Assembly: GCA_030533445.1 (NCBI GenBank)
Contig: CM060069.1
Coordinates: 28,583,337-28,647,336, forward strand
Direction of reading: 5' to 3'
DNA: 64,000 nt
Source: Cyprinodon diabolis
Taxonomy: Eukaryota; Chordata; Actinopteri; Cyprinodontiformes; Cyprinodontidae
In this document: positions 34,867 to 46,300 of the stretch, in pieces
How the letters are laid out: every line of letters starts with the position of its first letter
Numbering within the stretch: position 1 is the first letter of the stretch
Notes under the pieces: generated by a model
What the model saw: only the letters and a program-made list of their open reading frames with translations
What the model was told of the DNA's origin: nothing
Databases searched by the model: none
Program-made: the position numbers and the translations under genes

Positions 34867-37800
34867 GGAAAAATAACAAAAAAACTCTAGCCTTGCCCTA
34901 ATACTTCTTCATAATTAATAGTTTAAATTCAGCTAATACATTTTACGCTTCTTTAAATGACTGTTGTAATTGAACAATACATTTCGAGGTTAAATTGCAT
35001 TAGATGAAAAAAACTGGGGGGAAAACACAATTTTTTTTCTGCCCATATAGTAACCTGACAAGATCTAGAAATGGATTTTACATTAATTGTTTACCAACCA
35101 TCTTTACACCCAATCGCCTTTGTGGTGAGATGCATTTTAAACAAAAACTGCAAATAGATACAAGTACAGCTGCCTTGACCCATTTGACGGTTGTCCTGGA
35201 TGAGTTTAGGTTTTACCTGTATTGTTTTACAGTCCAGATCCTACACACTTGACTCACTGTGAACTACTTCCTGGCATTAATACGTGTAATTACTTCAAAT
35301 ACCAGATGTAAAATATTCCTTTTTAGTTACTTGGTATGGCTGGATTTTGTTCCCTTTACTCACAGGTTACATTTCCTTCATGTTAGAAGTATTAGGACGC
35401 AGAAACAGTAGTTGACCAGTGGACCATTTTTCTCACTCTGCTGAGATGATTTTTTTCCAAACAGACATTTAAACTGTTTTATAAGGGCAAGGAGACTTAT
35501 AAGTCTTAGTGCCAAGTTTTATACCTCAGGTCTGTGCACATTCATTTCATGGTGATAAGAATATCAGAGGGAAAACTGAGGACACGTTTTAGTTATATTC
35601 TGCATTATTTATTTTTTGTTCAGCTGTTTTCGCTCAGAGCTGTTGGTCAGTGGCTGCAGCCTAAAATGTGCCAAAAGGGATGTATTAACATCTACACAAT
35701 TATTTGTTATTTAAGTTGCAAGCAGAATGAGCCCTTTTTAAGAGGTTTCTCTATTTTACTTATATGATTTATATAATTTAGGCTTTGCCATTAATTTTTA
35801 GCATTGGTAAAATATTTTAGGAGCATGTTTTGAAGTTGATGATTCCTAATTATTGTCTCCATTCTTGGTTAAGATTAATATTTTGTCTCATTTTAACCAA
35901 TCAAGGAAATATGAAACATTCTTTTAAGGTGAAATTGAGAATAAATATGTTTATAACTTCCTGTTTGCCTTTTACCATAATTTCTTTGTTCATTTCCTTT
36001 TTTTTTTTTTTTTTTTTTTTGTTTCTGCACATTATTTTTTAATTTGGTACTGAGAATGAATCTTAATTTATACATAAACTATTAAGGAGTTATGGGAATC
36101 GATTGTTCCTCCGTTGCCATAGGTTTATAAGGAAGTGATAAATATTAACAATACGTAAAAAAACAAATGTAGGAAGCTGGTTACTGCTGTAAAACCAATA
36201 AAGCATTTCCCACTGATTATTAATGAGGGTACAGATAATGTCTGTAATGCCATTTTTTTAAAATCCACATGAAAAGAAGTGATTATTTAATTACTTTTAT
36301 TTGCTATGAGATAAACTTAACTTAACCCTGCCTGGATATTTGACCAGTATTCTCAGCAGACCTGGTAAAGCTAATTTAGAGTAGCTTTACAGACACAAAT
36401 GAACCATTTAGTCATAGTTCTGGTATGTATATATATTTTTTCAGACCCTCATTAAACTAACATTAAGCTTTCAATGGCCTGGTTTTAAGTAGGTAAGGCT
36501 TTAAAAAATTGGCTCAGTCTATACTCACTGGCAAGCATGGTGGCAGCCTCATGAATGAGTTGGTTTCACTTCAGGTGGTACCGGTGCAATCTATAAAGTG
36601 AATTAAAAAAAAGATGAAAGATTAAAACCTGTGCATTTTTGAGCAAAGCTATTGTAAATTGGACCCTCTAAATTATAGGTAAACGTAATTCAGCGTAAGT
36701 AAACTTCTACCTCCAGTCTATATTTTGTTAATAATTTCTCAATGGCGGTAAGGTTGTCAGTTCTGTTGAGGTGAACCTTTCTTCCACAGAAGATTTCATG
36801 CAAGTTTACCAGTCAAAGTGGGCGTATAAAAACTATACTTCTTTCACATCTTTCTGTTACTATAGAGAAAGTTACATCATAGAAGGAAATCTAAAGGTAA
36901 GTAAATGCTACTGTGGGGTTGTGGTTTTAGAGTAATGCTGATCTACATATAATTCATCTTTACTATTTTTTTCTCCCTTAACTGAGCTTTGGATTTCCCC
37001 TTTTAAAAAACCACTGAGTGATCAGAACTCTGCTCACCACCTATAACCCTTGTTTTTAGGAACAAAATAAATCTCCAATCTTTGCTTTATCGCCACTAAG
37101 GTTATTTCAAACAGCCCCTGGTTGTTGGAAAATTGCTTCATATGAAAACACTTTAATAATAATAATCGAGAGATTTTTTTCAGTTTGCGTCATGAGGTAA
37201 ACTAATTAGGACGTCATTTAGTAAACTGGTTCCTCTGCGCCATGGCGCTGCTGCCTCCAGTAAAGTGATGCATTCAGGTGCTGCGGGAAAGTGTCGGTCA
37301 TAGTTAATGGGAGCGCTGAGGGAAATTAAAATTAAAGTTTATTGTATGATTTCTGAGTCATAGAGTTGTCACACCATAACTGGATTTTCATGTTAAACCA
37401 TTTGAGTTTTAATTGTTGAAATCTTCGAGGTTATTAGAAATTACCAACTCAGTTTTTTTTTTTTTTTGTAATAGCCTAAACTTTTTGGAACAAACTGAGC
37501 TTTGAAACCTTAAAATGAATTTAACAATAGATCCTAAAAAATATTATGAATATATCTTCCTTTTTCTGTTGAAGTAATACTTCTCACTTTTATTTATTTA
37601 GGTGTTAGCTACCCTGTAATCCATAATAAACTAAATGTCCAGTTGCTGTCATTTGCAGTGACAGTTATTGCATTAATGGTTCCCAGGGTTAGCGGCTCAT
37701 TTTGGGCCCCCACACCTTATTTTCAGACACCAAATATTTATAGGTACATGTTTGGCTATTTATGTTAATTAAAAGGGAGAATTCATGTAGCCTACTATAA

Positions 37801-38309
37801 CTTTATAAATTTCTATGGAGTACAAGAGGTTAATCTGGTTGCATTTAATGGTGTGCTCTATTTTATTTCTGTTTTTTCTTTTTTTTACAAGTTGTTTTTG
37901 CTGTATTTGTCAGTAAACTTAAGTTTTTTTTTTTAATTTACCTTAACAAGACCAGCAAGTTAGCATTTCTTGAACTGCAGTGTGAAAAAGAGTAAAAGTC
38001 CAGGATCTGATGTGATAAAGGACTGATAATTATTTGATGCCATAAGGGATGAGACATAAGAGTGCTCAGAATACAGTTAGAATGTTGGAGTTCACTAAAG
38101 GGAGCTAATGCCTTAAAACTTGAACAACATGAAGATGGCGAAGGAGTACACCAACGTCTGCTGATTGTGCCCTGTTAGGGTTGTTAAGTTTCCCCAACCT
38201 TAACCTATAAAAAATGGAAACAAAGACAGTGTAAGATTTTTCCTGAAATGCTTTGCAAAGGGGAGTCCAGAGTTGAACCGTCAACAGCATTAGTTTCAGT
38301 TACGCAGTT

Positions 38310-39390
38310 ATGCTTAGACATAGCATGAACTTTTAAGAAAGGGAACTTGCCTAGTTTCAGTATATGCTTTACACAAAGTGTCAGGATTATGACTTTTCAC
38401 TTCTCTGCTTCTCAAATGAAAAACAGGAAAGCATTCTTGCAAAACATTTGATTGTCTTATGACCTTTATACACTCTTTTCCAATGAAAAAAAAATCCATG
38501 TGCATCTTTTGAAATGGAAATTTGGGTGGAGGAAACTGTCCTCTCTTAGGTTTCATGTTGCCTTGTGGGTTATGTTTTATGCATGTGATACATGCTTTAC
38601 ATAAAACTCTTTGCATAAGAATGAAATCCATAGGTAGTAAAATGTATAACATTACACATCCCTGCTGTTGAGACATGGCAAGGCCCATGGCTCAAAATAG
38701 CTGCAGTTCTGAACAAACTTTTTGGTAAGACAGGTTTGTCACAAACTTGGTAAATTCCACTGTCTGTCTTAGTAGCTCCTTGTTTGATCCAATCATTTTG
38801 TTCTGTAGTGGGGCTTGCTCTTGTCTGCTCCTTACAACTTCAGAATCAATGGGAGATTTATCTTCCTCATTTTGTGAAACATATATCAGACATAACAAAC
38901 GCCCCTGATGCTGGCCACTTCTACCTCTGCCTCTGTTTTCTCTCACAAACACTTCTAACTCATCTAGGTAAGTGTAAAACACTTCTCCTCTGCCTCCATT
39001 TCCACTTCCCTTTTCCTTGGTAACTTCAGCTGCATGCCTAGCTGCATGCCTAGCTCACAACATCAGCTGTTCTGTGCTTTACCAAATGCTTTCTGATCCA
39101 GGAACTAATGTGTGCCTGGAACCCATTTTTTAAACCATTTTTAAGCTGTGCCTGATAAATCTAATCTAAAGATCTAATTTTGTAATCATCCACATTTTCT
39201 CCTGGTTTTTGTAATACAGTGGACAAATGGGCATAATCAGCCCTCTTTTTAAAATCAGTGTGCATGGCATTGCAAACAGCAGCCCACTGAGGCTGTAAAG
39301 CTGATATAACTGTTCAAGATATTTTAAGTGGTCTCGGTTTATTCGACCCATATATATTTTTCATCTCCTTTGTGCAAAGATATTTTGCTT
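38310..39390 (-). pseudogene. Decayed endogenous retrovirus relic (gag-like and integrase-like fragments)
   Basis: Read on the - strand, a gag-like stretch is followed by an arginine/glycine-rich segment (near 38930-38895) and an open frame of 96 codons ending at 38692. After that comes a frame of 124 codons (38688-38314) with a paired-cysteine CKACITC segment and a KFPFQKMHMDF motif typical of the zinc-binding end and core start of retroviral integrases. Stop codons and frameshifts break every frame. The protease, reverse transcriptase and RNase H regions expected between gag and integrase are missing, which points to a large internal deletion. No envelope region is recognised. It is a non-functional relic. 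Confidence 0.65.
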
Positions 39391-39554
39391 CAAGGTTTTC
39401 CCATTTTTTTTAAACGATTTTTTAAAAATGTTTTAAATTTTCATTTAGGCCTATTTTTTATTATTTTTTATTTTATTCTTTTTATGTTATTTTATTTATT
39501 TATTTTACTACTGTGTTGTGTTATTATTATTATTTATATCTATTACCGGTTTAC

Positions 39555-39775
39555 ACTTCTATTTTGCGCACTCTGGGGACTCCAATCCCATAACCTAGGT
39601 ATCCTTACGGCTCCAACAGCCTTGTTCCAAAAGCGCTTCTCTCAGGGACTTCAACCCTTTTATTCCCTTGGTACCCTAACCTTATGGCTCTCTCAGCCTT
39701 GCTCCGAGAGCACTTTTATCAGGGACCTCAACCCTGTGAGTCCCTTGGTACCTTTACCCTCTACAGTCCAAAAAG
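39555..39775. repeat. ~95 bp tandem duplication, possibly retroviral LTR-derived
   Basis: Two adjacent copies carry the CAGGGAC(T/C)TCAACCCT and TCCCTTGGTACC blocks at about 39635-39680 and 39730-39755. The position next to retrovirus-like fragments suggests a leader or LTR repeat, but this is inference. Confidence 0.4.
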
Positions 39776-39959
39776 CTCCAGCTCAAATGAACTGCTCCAA
39801 CCGACAACAAGCAAGTGACAAGTCATCTCACGAAATAAGTTATACGCTAAGTTACAGTAACAGCCTGTTAACAAAATATGATGGATTAACCTGCCCCAGC
39901 CCCCTGCCACCAACTGAAGCCACATCCAAGCTTGGGCAACCCCCTTAGAGTGCATGGGA

Positions 39960-40100
39960 CTCTGACTCAAAAAGGCAAAAATCTTGCCTGGTTTCAGTAT
40001 GTGATTTTTCACTTCTCTTCTTCTCAAATGAACTACAGGAAAGCATTCTTGCAAAACATTTGACTGTCTTATGACCTTCATACACTTTTCCAATGATAAG
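39960..40100 (-). pseudogene. Second copy of part of the retrovirus-like relic
   Basis: About 120 bp match 38340-38480 closely, sharing the segment around GGAAAGCATTCTTGCAAAAC and CTTATGACCTT. It is in the same orientation. It is either a duplicated remnant or a second insertion. No open frame of significance remains. Confidence 0.6.
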
Positions 40101-40538
40101 AGTAACATATAGAAAAACAAATGATTGAGAGCAATATAAAACATATAAATGAATAAAATGATAAAAACAACAGAAATCATAATAACCCCAACATGCCCAA
40201 TGCAAAATATGTTTTCAGGCATAAAAGGACATATTTTTGGGGTACTCTGCTCTACTCCAACATTATTTGGTTTTGGTGTTGCTTACTTTACGTTATCTAA
40301 AAAAGGGCCAGTGTAGGGGTCAACCATAAGTGTTGGAATTTGATTCCCTGTACAAAATGATGGTCTTAAGATTTTCTATAGCTTCTGTCCTTTTTCAGCT
40401 CACATAAAGAGGAAGTAAAAGAACAAAGACAATAATTTTTAAGGCAATATACAAAAACAAGAATAAACATATCTGTAATAATAATAGCATGCAGATCCTT
40501 GTTGAACACTAATGATACACTTGTATGACTGAATTGTT

Positions 40539-41058
40539 CACTCTAAGAATGGATTGGTTGGAGAAACAACCAATCTAGCTGGTTATACCAATTTTGGTTA
40601 GATTAACCACTATAATGGTTAGAAACTGACCAAGCCATTGGTTTTGGATCAAGCAATTTAATTGGTTAACCAAACAACCAAATAAAATGGCAACTGATGG
40701 TTTATTACTCCCACTGGTTGGCTGTAGTCAAGTATAGTGTGTAATAGTTATGGACCTAGAGAACAATTACAATGATGTGTACATGTACAGCATGCAAATC
40801 TTGGCTTTTACCTTGGATATAATTGGCTTTTAATGAATTTCAAAAAGCATTAGCAGGGATAGTGGCCTTTAATGCAGGAGTTTGCTTTACAGCCAAAGGG
40901 TTGGTGGGTCACTACTGAACCAATATTTTGGTCAAAGTGACCAATTTGTGTTGGTTTTCCATTTTACAAATATAGATTGGTTAAAAACACAACCAAATTA
41001 GATTGGTTTTTCTAACTACTACTTGTTTTGTTGTATTGACCTCTCTTTTTTTAGGGTG
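40539..41058. repeat. TTGGTT/AACCAA-rich interspersed repeat, possible MITE
   Basis: The segment is packed with GGTTGG, TTGGTT and AACCAA hexamers in both orientations. It begins CACTCTAAG and ends TTTAGGGTG, a weak inverted pair. Flanking bases do not give a convincing target duplication. It looks like one of the abundant TTGGTT-rich fish MITEs, but the family is not determined. Confidence 0.45.
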
Positions 41059-41970
41059 TACACTCCAATTAAGATTTTTTTTTTTTTTTTTGTAATTTGG
41101 GCTAATTGAGTTTTAATGTGATGTTTTCAATTTAACAAATATGTAGTTTTTAATATGAAGCACCATGACTTTTTGTAGTGACTTAAATCTGACACAGGAT
41201 TTAAGGGGAGAGCTAAATATTAAGAATAAAGGCTTTTATACTTCAAAAAGTGAAGATACAAAAAGGCAGGTTGACTTCTCAGATGCCAAAAAACAGAGTT
41301 TACATTATTTCTAACCTGCAACTTTTTAAAAGATGTAAAGAAAAAGAAAACATAATTTCTTTCCAAATGTATTTGGCTACCTCTTTTAGCTCTTGTGCCA
41401 ACATCGTTTGATTACCTACAAATAAACTCTTATTTTCCATCAGGAATACACCTCTGGGTGGAGCAAATTAATCTTTAAAATGAATATGAATGATTTTGGG
41501 TTTAAACACATTCAGCTTTAACACATTAAAACCAGTTTGAAGCCAGTATTCTTGGAAAAACTCGTATTTAATTAATGGTGACGTTATTTCATTTTAATGA
41601 TTGCTGTTTTAGAGGTACAGTGGAGGATTTTCGTGAATATTTGAAAAGACCCTCCCTCTCCACTTACAAAAAAAAAAAATGCACATGCACAACCCTGTAC
41701 CCGCTCCCAAGAGGGAACACCTATTAATTGCACGCAAGAGCATGCATGAGCCAATTTCTCCTTTTGCACACTCTGTTTAAAAGCTTCTGTTTGCATCACT
41801 CATACAAACTTATTTTCCAAAAGAAGATTGCAATTTTACACTATATCAGACTCACCCCTATTAAGTGAAGATGGGGACGGGCATTTAGGACGGCCTTACG
41901 GAAATATATCACCAGAATGATTGACCGCCTGTTATGATGATCCACCCAGAAAAAGAACATCCTCCACTAT

Positions 41971-42885
41971 CAGAGGCGTAGCTAGAATTTTTTTTATAAG
42001 GGTGGCCAGGCATTAACCTATGTACACTGAGGGATTGGCCGAAAGTGGATCGGCGCCAGAACCTGTGGGTCAATCTACACTGTTCAAACAGGAAGATTAA
42101 TGAGCACAACGTCCATATTTACTACATAAAGACTAACTATACTTTCCTACAGCCTTTCCTAACAAATAGATGCATATATTTCAACATCCATGCTTTCTAG
42201 AATAAAGTGGACCAATTCTTTCAGGTTAGAGTTCAGGGGTGAACATCTTTTGCATTGTCCTTACTTACCTATTTTTATCAATAATCATTATGCATAAAAT
42301 TGACATTTACAAGTACTACTATCTACATTAATTGATTATTTAATAAGTTTTTACTAAAATAGTTATTTATGATTTCACTGAAGACTACTAGATGATTTGC
42401 AGACACATTATTTTCTCTTTACCCCATATAACACAAAATCTAGTTCTGAAAAGAGCAGGAATTCTGTACTTATCTTTAGTATTAGTACATTGCTGTGCAT
42501 ATGTACTAATATTATGTACTGCTCCGGAACTCTGAAGGTTCCAGAACTCTGGCTCCGGAACTCTGAAGGTTCCGGAGCAGCTGCGTGCAGACGGAATGCA
42601 AAGCAGGGCACACAGTTTATTGATCTTAGCGCACGGATCAATAAACCGAGAGCACAATTTCTCAATCCACGGGCACGGATTAATAAACTGAAAGCACAGT
42701 TTCTTAATCTGGGCGCACGGATTGGAAAACCGTGCGCTCAGTTTATCAATCCGCGCCCACGGATTTCGACCGGCTGTTTTTTTTTTTTGTTTTTTTTTTT
42801 ACCCTCCGTAGGATCCACCACAGAAATGAAAAAAAATGGTAGGGGGCCATGGCCACCCCTGGCCGCCCATCTAGCTCCGTCCATG
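41971..42885 (-). mobile_element. Non-autonomous hAT element with internal minisatellite, 915 bp
   Basis: The ends CAGAGGCGTAGCTAGA (left) and the reverse complement CATGGACGGAGCTAGA (right) are imperfect inverted repeats related to those of the 20399-20943 copy. An 8 bp target-site duplication TCCACTAT lies at 41963-41970 and 42886-42893. Relative to the 545 bp copy it is inverted. It carries ~370 bp of extra sequence, mostly a duplicated CCGGAACTCTGAAGGTTCC block (42523-42575) and a ~35 bp minisatellite (42605-42770). No transposase. Confidence 0.88.
42605..42770. repeat. ~35 bp minisatellite inside the hAT element
   Basis: Units of the form GCGCACGGAT(T/C)AATAAACCG followed by AGCACA(A/G)TTT(C/A)T(C/T)AATC repeat four to five times. 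They keep a continuous open frame on the + strand that reads as repeated ARINK...QFLNP segments. The frame exists because the unit length is near a multiple of three; it is not evidence for a protein. Confidence 0.85.
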
Positions 42886-43108
42886 TCCACTATACCTTTA
42901 AATATGCATAAAGGTCTAAAAACCTACATCAGTCGAAATTAACAGAAATATAGGTTTGGAATATATATCAGTGTGCGTGTTATAAATTTATGTAATGAAA
43001 AAAAAAGGTTTACTCAAATGAAAGTAGCTTTTTTGTTGGGATTTACCCAGTGCATGTATAATTTTGAATTTTACGAGGGAGTCATGAAGGCATCATTTCA
43101 AACACTTG

Positions 43109-43147
43109 CCTCCTCCGCCTCCTCCTCCTCCTCCTCCTCCTCCTCCA
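43109..43147. repeat. CCT trinucleotide repeat upstream of npdc1
   Basis: A near-pure (CCT)n run of about 12 units lies ~190 bp upstream of the npdc1 start codon, probably in its promoter or 5' UTR. Polypurine/polypyrimidine runs of this kind are common near promoters; no specific role is shown. Confidence 0.85.
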
Positions 43148-43337
43148 CACTATCTTTAGCCCTGCTGAGGATTACGCAGCGCAGTCCGTGCGTGTGGATC
43201 AAACTGCGCTCTGCTTATTGCCTCTGTCTATAAACACGCAAGAAAAAAAACAAGCGAAGCAGACAGAGACTGAAATAAGAGTGATGGGGGACTGACTGCA
43301 ACATTCTCCGGACCTCCGTCAAGCAGAAGACCCCAGG

Positions 43338-46300
43338 ATGCTGCTGCGCTCCGGTCCACGGTGCGGCCACCTGCAGCGGGCCTCTCTGCTGCTGCTCTCC
43401 GCCGCTCCGCTGCTGTTTCTGCTGCTGCTGAGCTTCATCCCTGTCAGCGCCAGCTTCCCAGGTAAATACAAACATTAAATAAAACCTAAAACTGAACAGA
43501 AATTGCCCTAAAGTAACCAACAGCTGCTAGATCCCCTGTTACCAGTAAGAATGTGACTATTTATAGTGGAACACAACATCAGCCATTTTAATATAACATA
43601 GATGATGCATTGTTTTAATTAATGAACATTTATTGTAGTCGTTTGTTATGTAATGGACAGGTTAAACCGCTGCTTACAGATAAGAGCATACGGGATATGA
43701 GTATTCCCTCCCTTGTCACTTTAATCATTTTCCTTGTAAGCAGATATTAACAGAAAATCTAATTTATACTGAATTAGGGATGTGATTTAATTGGGTCAGC
43801 TACAGGAACATATGAGGTTTCTGACTCCTGTTGCCAAAAGAATTTGAATCCAAATAGGTAGAGTTTAGTTTTACTGAGACATTTAGTTGTTAAATTACTT
43901 AAAATCTTTTTTTTTCTTTAAGCAACCGATCAATTGCAGATAAAGAATCATTTAATACCTCCAGAGTATTTAAATATTTAGTTAGGAGAAAAATAATTCT
44001 TAATTAAGAGCTTTACTCTGTTTTCCATCTAATTTCAGGAAGGCTTTTTAGAAATTATTCTAAAGGATATATATATATATATACACACCTTTTAAGTATA
44101 TATTTAAAAAGGTTTAAACTGAGCTTTTTATTTAAGAACATTTAAAGTGACTAAAGATCTATTCAAGAAGATTCTGTTATGCTTTTAGTTGAATTCTGTT
44201 GGCTAACAATAAACCATATTGATTACCAAACAAAAATGAAGAAAAAAAAAAGAATATATAAAGTGAGGGGTGGTCAGTGATGCTGTTATGCCTGTTGAAC
44301 TTAACTGGGGCCCCAAACCATCTAAGACTGTCTCTGTGATTTTATAGATAATTATTTTAACCCTGTGAAATAAAGTAACTGCAATGCTGCTCTGTGATTT
44401 TTTTTAATTTTTAATTTTATTTTATACTTAATCAGATCATTCCCCTTGAGCTGTGAGAAAATCTAAATATCCATCAGTTTATTTTTCGATTTTGCTTTCT
44501 GGGTTGTATGTTGACAGACTTGTCAGCCACCATGGGATTTATTAATGCTATTTGCTTCAGGGTATATATCAAAATGGAACAGCTCGATGTTTACACAGAC
44601 AGGGAAGTTAATCTACTTCTCAGCCTGTTAAAAAAAATGATGGGAAAAGCAACAGCTGGACCGTCACGTTTAATCTTTAGCCTTTATCAGACACACAGAA
44701 ACCCCCCCCCAGACACGATCGGCATGAGCACTGAGGATTTGGTGACGTGGCACTGACAAAGGCTGTGGTGAATTTACCTCTATTTGAAGCAGCCGTAACT
44801 GTTTGATGGAAACCACTGAGGTCGGAAGGATATGAAGGTGAAATGATGTAAAAGATGAAAGAATAGACCACAATGTACTTCTCTCTTTTTTTTTTTTTAC
44901 CATTTTAGACAAATTTTCACTCATGATATCTGCAGTTTACATCTCAACTCTGATATTTGACCATTTTCTTCTGGTTGCTCTGACTTAATTAGATTTTTCT
45001 GTGATGATGTTTGTTTATATATGACCGACTTAAACAAATGCAGAAATTGGAGACTGTAGTTAATTTAATTAATGCAGCATTACTGAGCTGTCCACTGGAG
45101 AATACATTTCACATCCCACCACTTTAATAATAAAGCAGCAAATATAAATCATTGTACAAGGGGTTTGCTAATATATTGACACCGTTCTATCTTTTCAAAC
45201 AAACATAAAGCAACATCAATTTGTTTTTCAGCAATAACATCTGCTAGTTTGTTGGATTATTTCCCCACCAGCTTCACACATATAGACTCAAGAATAGTGT
45301 AAGTGGGTCGAAAGAATCAGTCAGCAGTCATTTCCAGGTTATGCCACATAACAGATAAAAGTTTTTCTGCACAGATGAAGACTTTGACTAGGCCATTCCA
45401 TCATAACTCTGGCTCAACGTTTAAAGTTAATCGTTCCAACCTCCTTCCCTGTTTCAAGCCTTCTGCGTTCTTAGTTGAGCATTTCTTCAAATCATCTTTC
45501 TTGTGTTTGCTGAAGAAACACATTCCCACAGCATGGTGCTGCCACCACCATGTTTCACTGGAATGGTATGTTCAGGGGGCTGTGCGGTGTTCATAACCTG
45601 TATCGAGTGGTGGATTAAATAATGTAGGCAACTAACGATTATTTTGCAAAACGATTAATCTGTTGATTATGTTCTTAGATTAATTAATAATCAGATAGCA
45701 AAAGCTTCCTTAAAGAAGACTTTTCATGTAAATAAACCAGGTGAAACTAAAACTTTTCCACTAGAGGAGATCTGGATAAAACATATGGAAAGTAGAAAAA
45801 GTATATTTTTTTATTTTTATCTTAAATGCAAACTTTTTATATTTCTTTTTTCACAATTTTGATATAATTACTGCTCTAAGTGAGTTGCAGTCACGTAAAG
45901 GCACCATTATGAGTCTCTATCCTTCAGTTAATGATTAGTCGATTACTAAATTAGTTGATATTATTTCAATATTCAATTATTAATGAGTAATCTGATTCAT
46001 TGTTTTAGCCCTAAAATAATGCTCTGTGAAATTGCATTAATCCACATTGGATTCATTGAAATACATGGCATTTTGTGTTTGCTATAGGGGCTAATATTAG
46101 AAAAAAAAAAAAAAAAGGGTGTGAATACTTTTAGAGGTGCAGGACAAGGAAGGATGATTTCTGGAAGCAAAAAGCTGCAGGATTGAGGGTCTTGTTGCCT
46201 TTTCGTGTGCAGAAAATATGCTTGGCCTCGTCTGCAGTCAGAGGCTTTGATTTGTTTTCACCGTGACAACTGTTGCAGTTGAACACAGCCTGCTCATAGC

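Larger units (their letters stand above)
32930..43337. other. Gene-poor region between edem3 and npdc1
   Basis: About 10.4 kb. The first several hundred bases are presumably the edem3 3' UTR; an ATTAAA at about 33657 is a possible poly(A) signal. The rest holds the minisatellite at 34150-34866, decayed retrovirus-like sequence at 38310-40100, a TTGGTT-rich repeat at 40539-41058, the hAT element at 41971-42885 and a CCT repeat just upstream of npdc1. Between about 34900 and 38100 I see only AT-rich sequence, including a poly-T run at 36000-36020. No cellular coding exon is supported. Confidence 0.7.

Noticed and set aside
39328..39948. 206-codon open frame on the + strand
   Set aside because: Low-complexity, hydrophobic start from a poly-T-rich stretch, and it crosses the duplicated block near the retroviral relic. 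No domain recognised.
42397..42942. 181-codon open frame on the + strand
   Set aside because: It runs through the minisatellite of a hAT element and its residues simply repeat the unit; no splice context or known domain.
43380..43432. CTG-rich stretch as a possible triplet-repeat expansion
   Set aside because: The CTGs are interrupted and encode the leucines of the npdc1 signal peptide.
43215..43520. 101-codon Gln-rich frame on the - strand
   Set aside because: It is antisense to the CTG-rich npdc1 signal-peptide exon; the Gln run comes from CTG leucine codons read backwards.
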